A DNA stretch of 13,917 nucleotides from Gemmiger_A avium (GTDB lineage: Bacteria > Bacillota > Clostridia > Oscillospirales > Ruminococcaceae): assembly GCA_019114585.1 (NCBI GenBank), contig DXFE01000001.1, forward strand, positions 1 through 13,917. Reading direction: 5' to 3'. Shown here in pieces: positions 13,899 to 13,917 of this stretch. The position numbers and the translations under genes were made by a program. The notes beneath the pieces were generated by a model. The model saw nothing but the letters and a program-made list of their open reading frames with translations. It was not told the DNA's origin and ran no database searches. Within the stretch, counting starts at the first letter, position 1; each line of letters begins with the position of its first letter.

Positions 13899-13917
13899 GA
13901 AAATGGCGCTATGTCGA

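Overview
The window reads as a chromosomal segment from a GC-rich, gut-type member of the Clostridia; Oscillospiraceae/Ruminococcaceae, in the Faecalibacterium-Subdoligranulum range, is my best guess. The reasons are strong Firmicutes-style ribosome binding sites (AAGGAGG, GGGAGG), sigma-A promoters, a YdbS/YdbT-type gene pair, a tRNA with encoded CCA, and GC-rich codon use. The assignment is an inference from style, not from a database match.

Layout. (1) 1-1047 is the 3' part of a large serine recombinase. It probably marks one end of an integrated mobile element lying to the left; its reading frame runs through its own terminator into the antisense of the next gene. (2) 935-2224 (-) is a membrane-anchored WG-repeat protein. 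(3) 2405-4203 (-) is a two-gene operon of membrane PH-domain proteins (YdbS-like, then YdbT-like, joined by a GTGA overlap) with a clear terminator. (4) 4375-6388 (+) holds uppP (undecaprenyl-diphosphatase) and a DUF362 protein with two [4Fe-4S] cluster motifs, probably co-transcribed from an extended -10 promoter. (5) 6389-6909 is non-coding, with hairpins, an inverted pair of DnaA-box-like nonamers and one copy of a structured repeat. (6) 6910-7458 (-) is a small lipoprotein. (7) 7623-10211 (+) holds an M18 aminopeptidase and glutamyl-Q tRNA(Asp) synthetase, separated by a 354-base gap with a second copy of the structured repeat. (8) 10281-13126 (-) holds a patatin-like phospholipase followed by PTS enzyme I. 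(9) 13364-13898 (+) is a strong sigma-A promoter followed by a tandem array of two tRNA-Ser 5' halves and one intact tRNA-Ser(CGA).

Most of the genes are ordinary housekeeping: cell-wall lipid carrier recycling, peptide turnover, tRNA modification and sugar uptake. The two most unusual signals are non-coding. One is the tRNA-Ser(CGA) array: three units about 190 bases apart each start like a tRNA-Ser and run intact through the anticodon loop CTCGAAA, but only the last has a 3' half. The spacers between units are conserved, including an identical 25-base box. The other is a pair of roughly 95-base, three-hairpin elements in opposite orientation (6696-6791 and 9128-9222) whose stems differ by compensatory base changes, which indicates a dispersed element with conserved structure.
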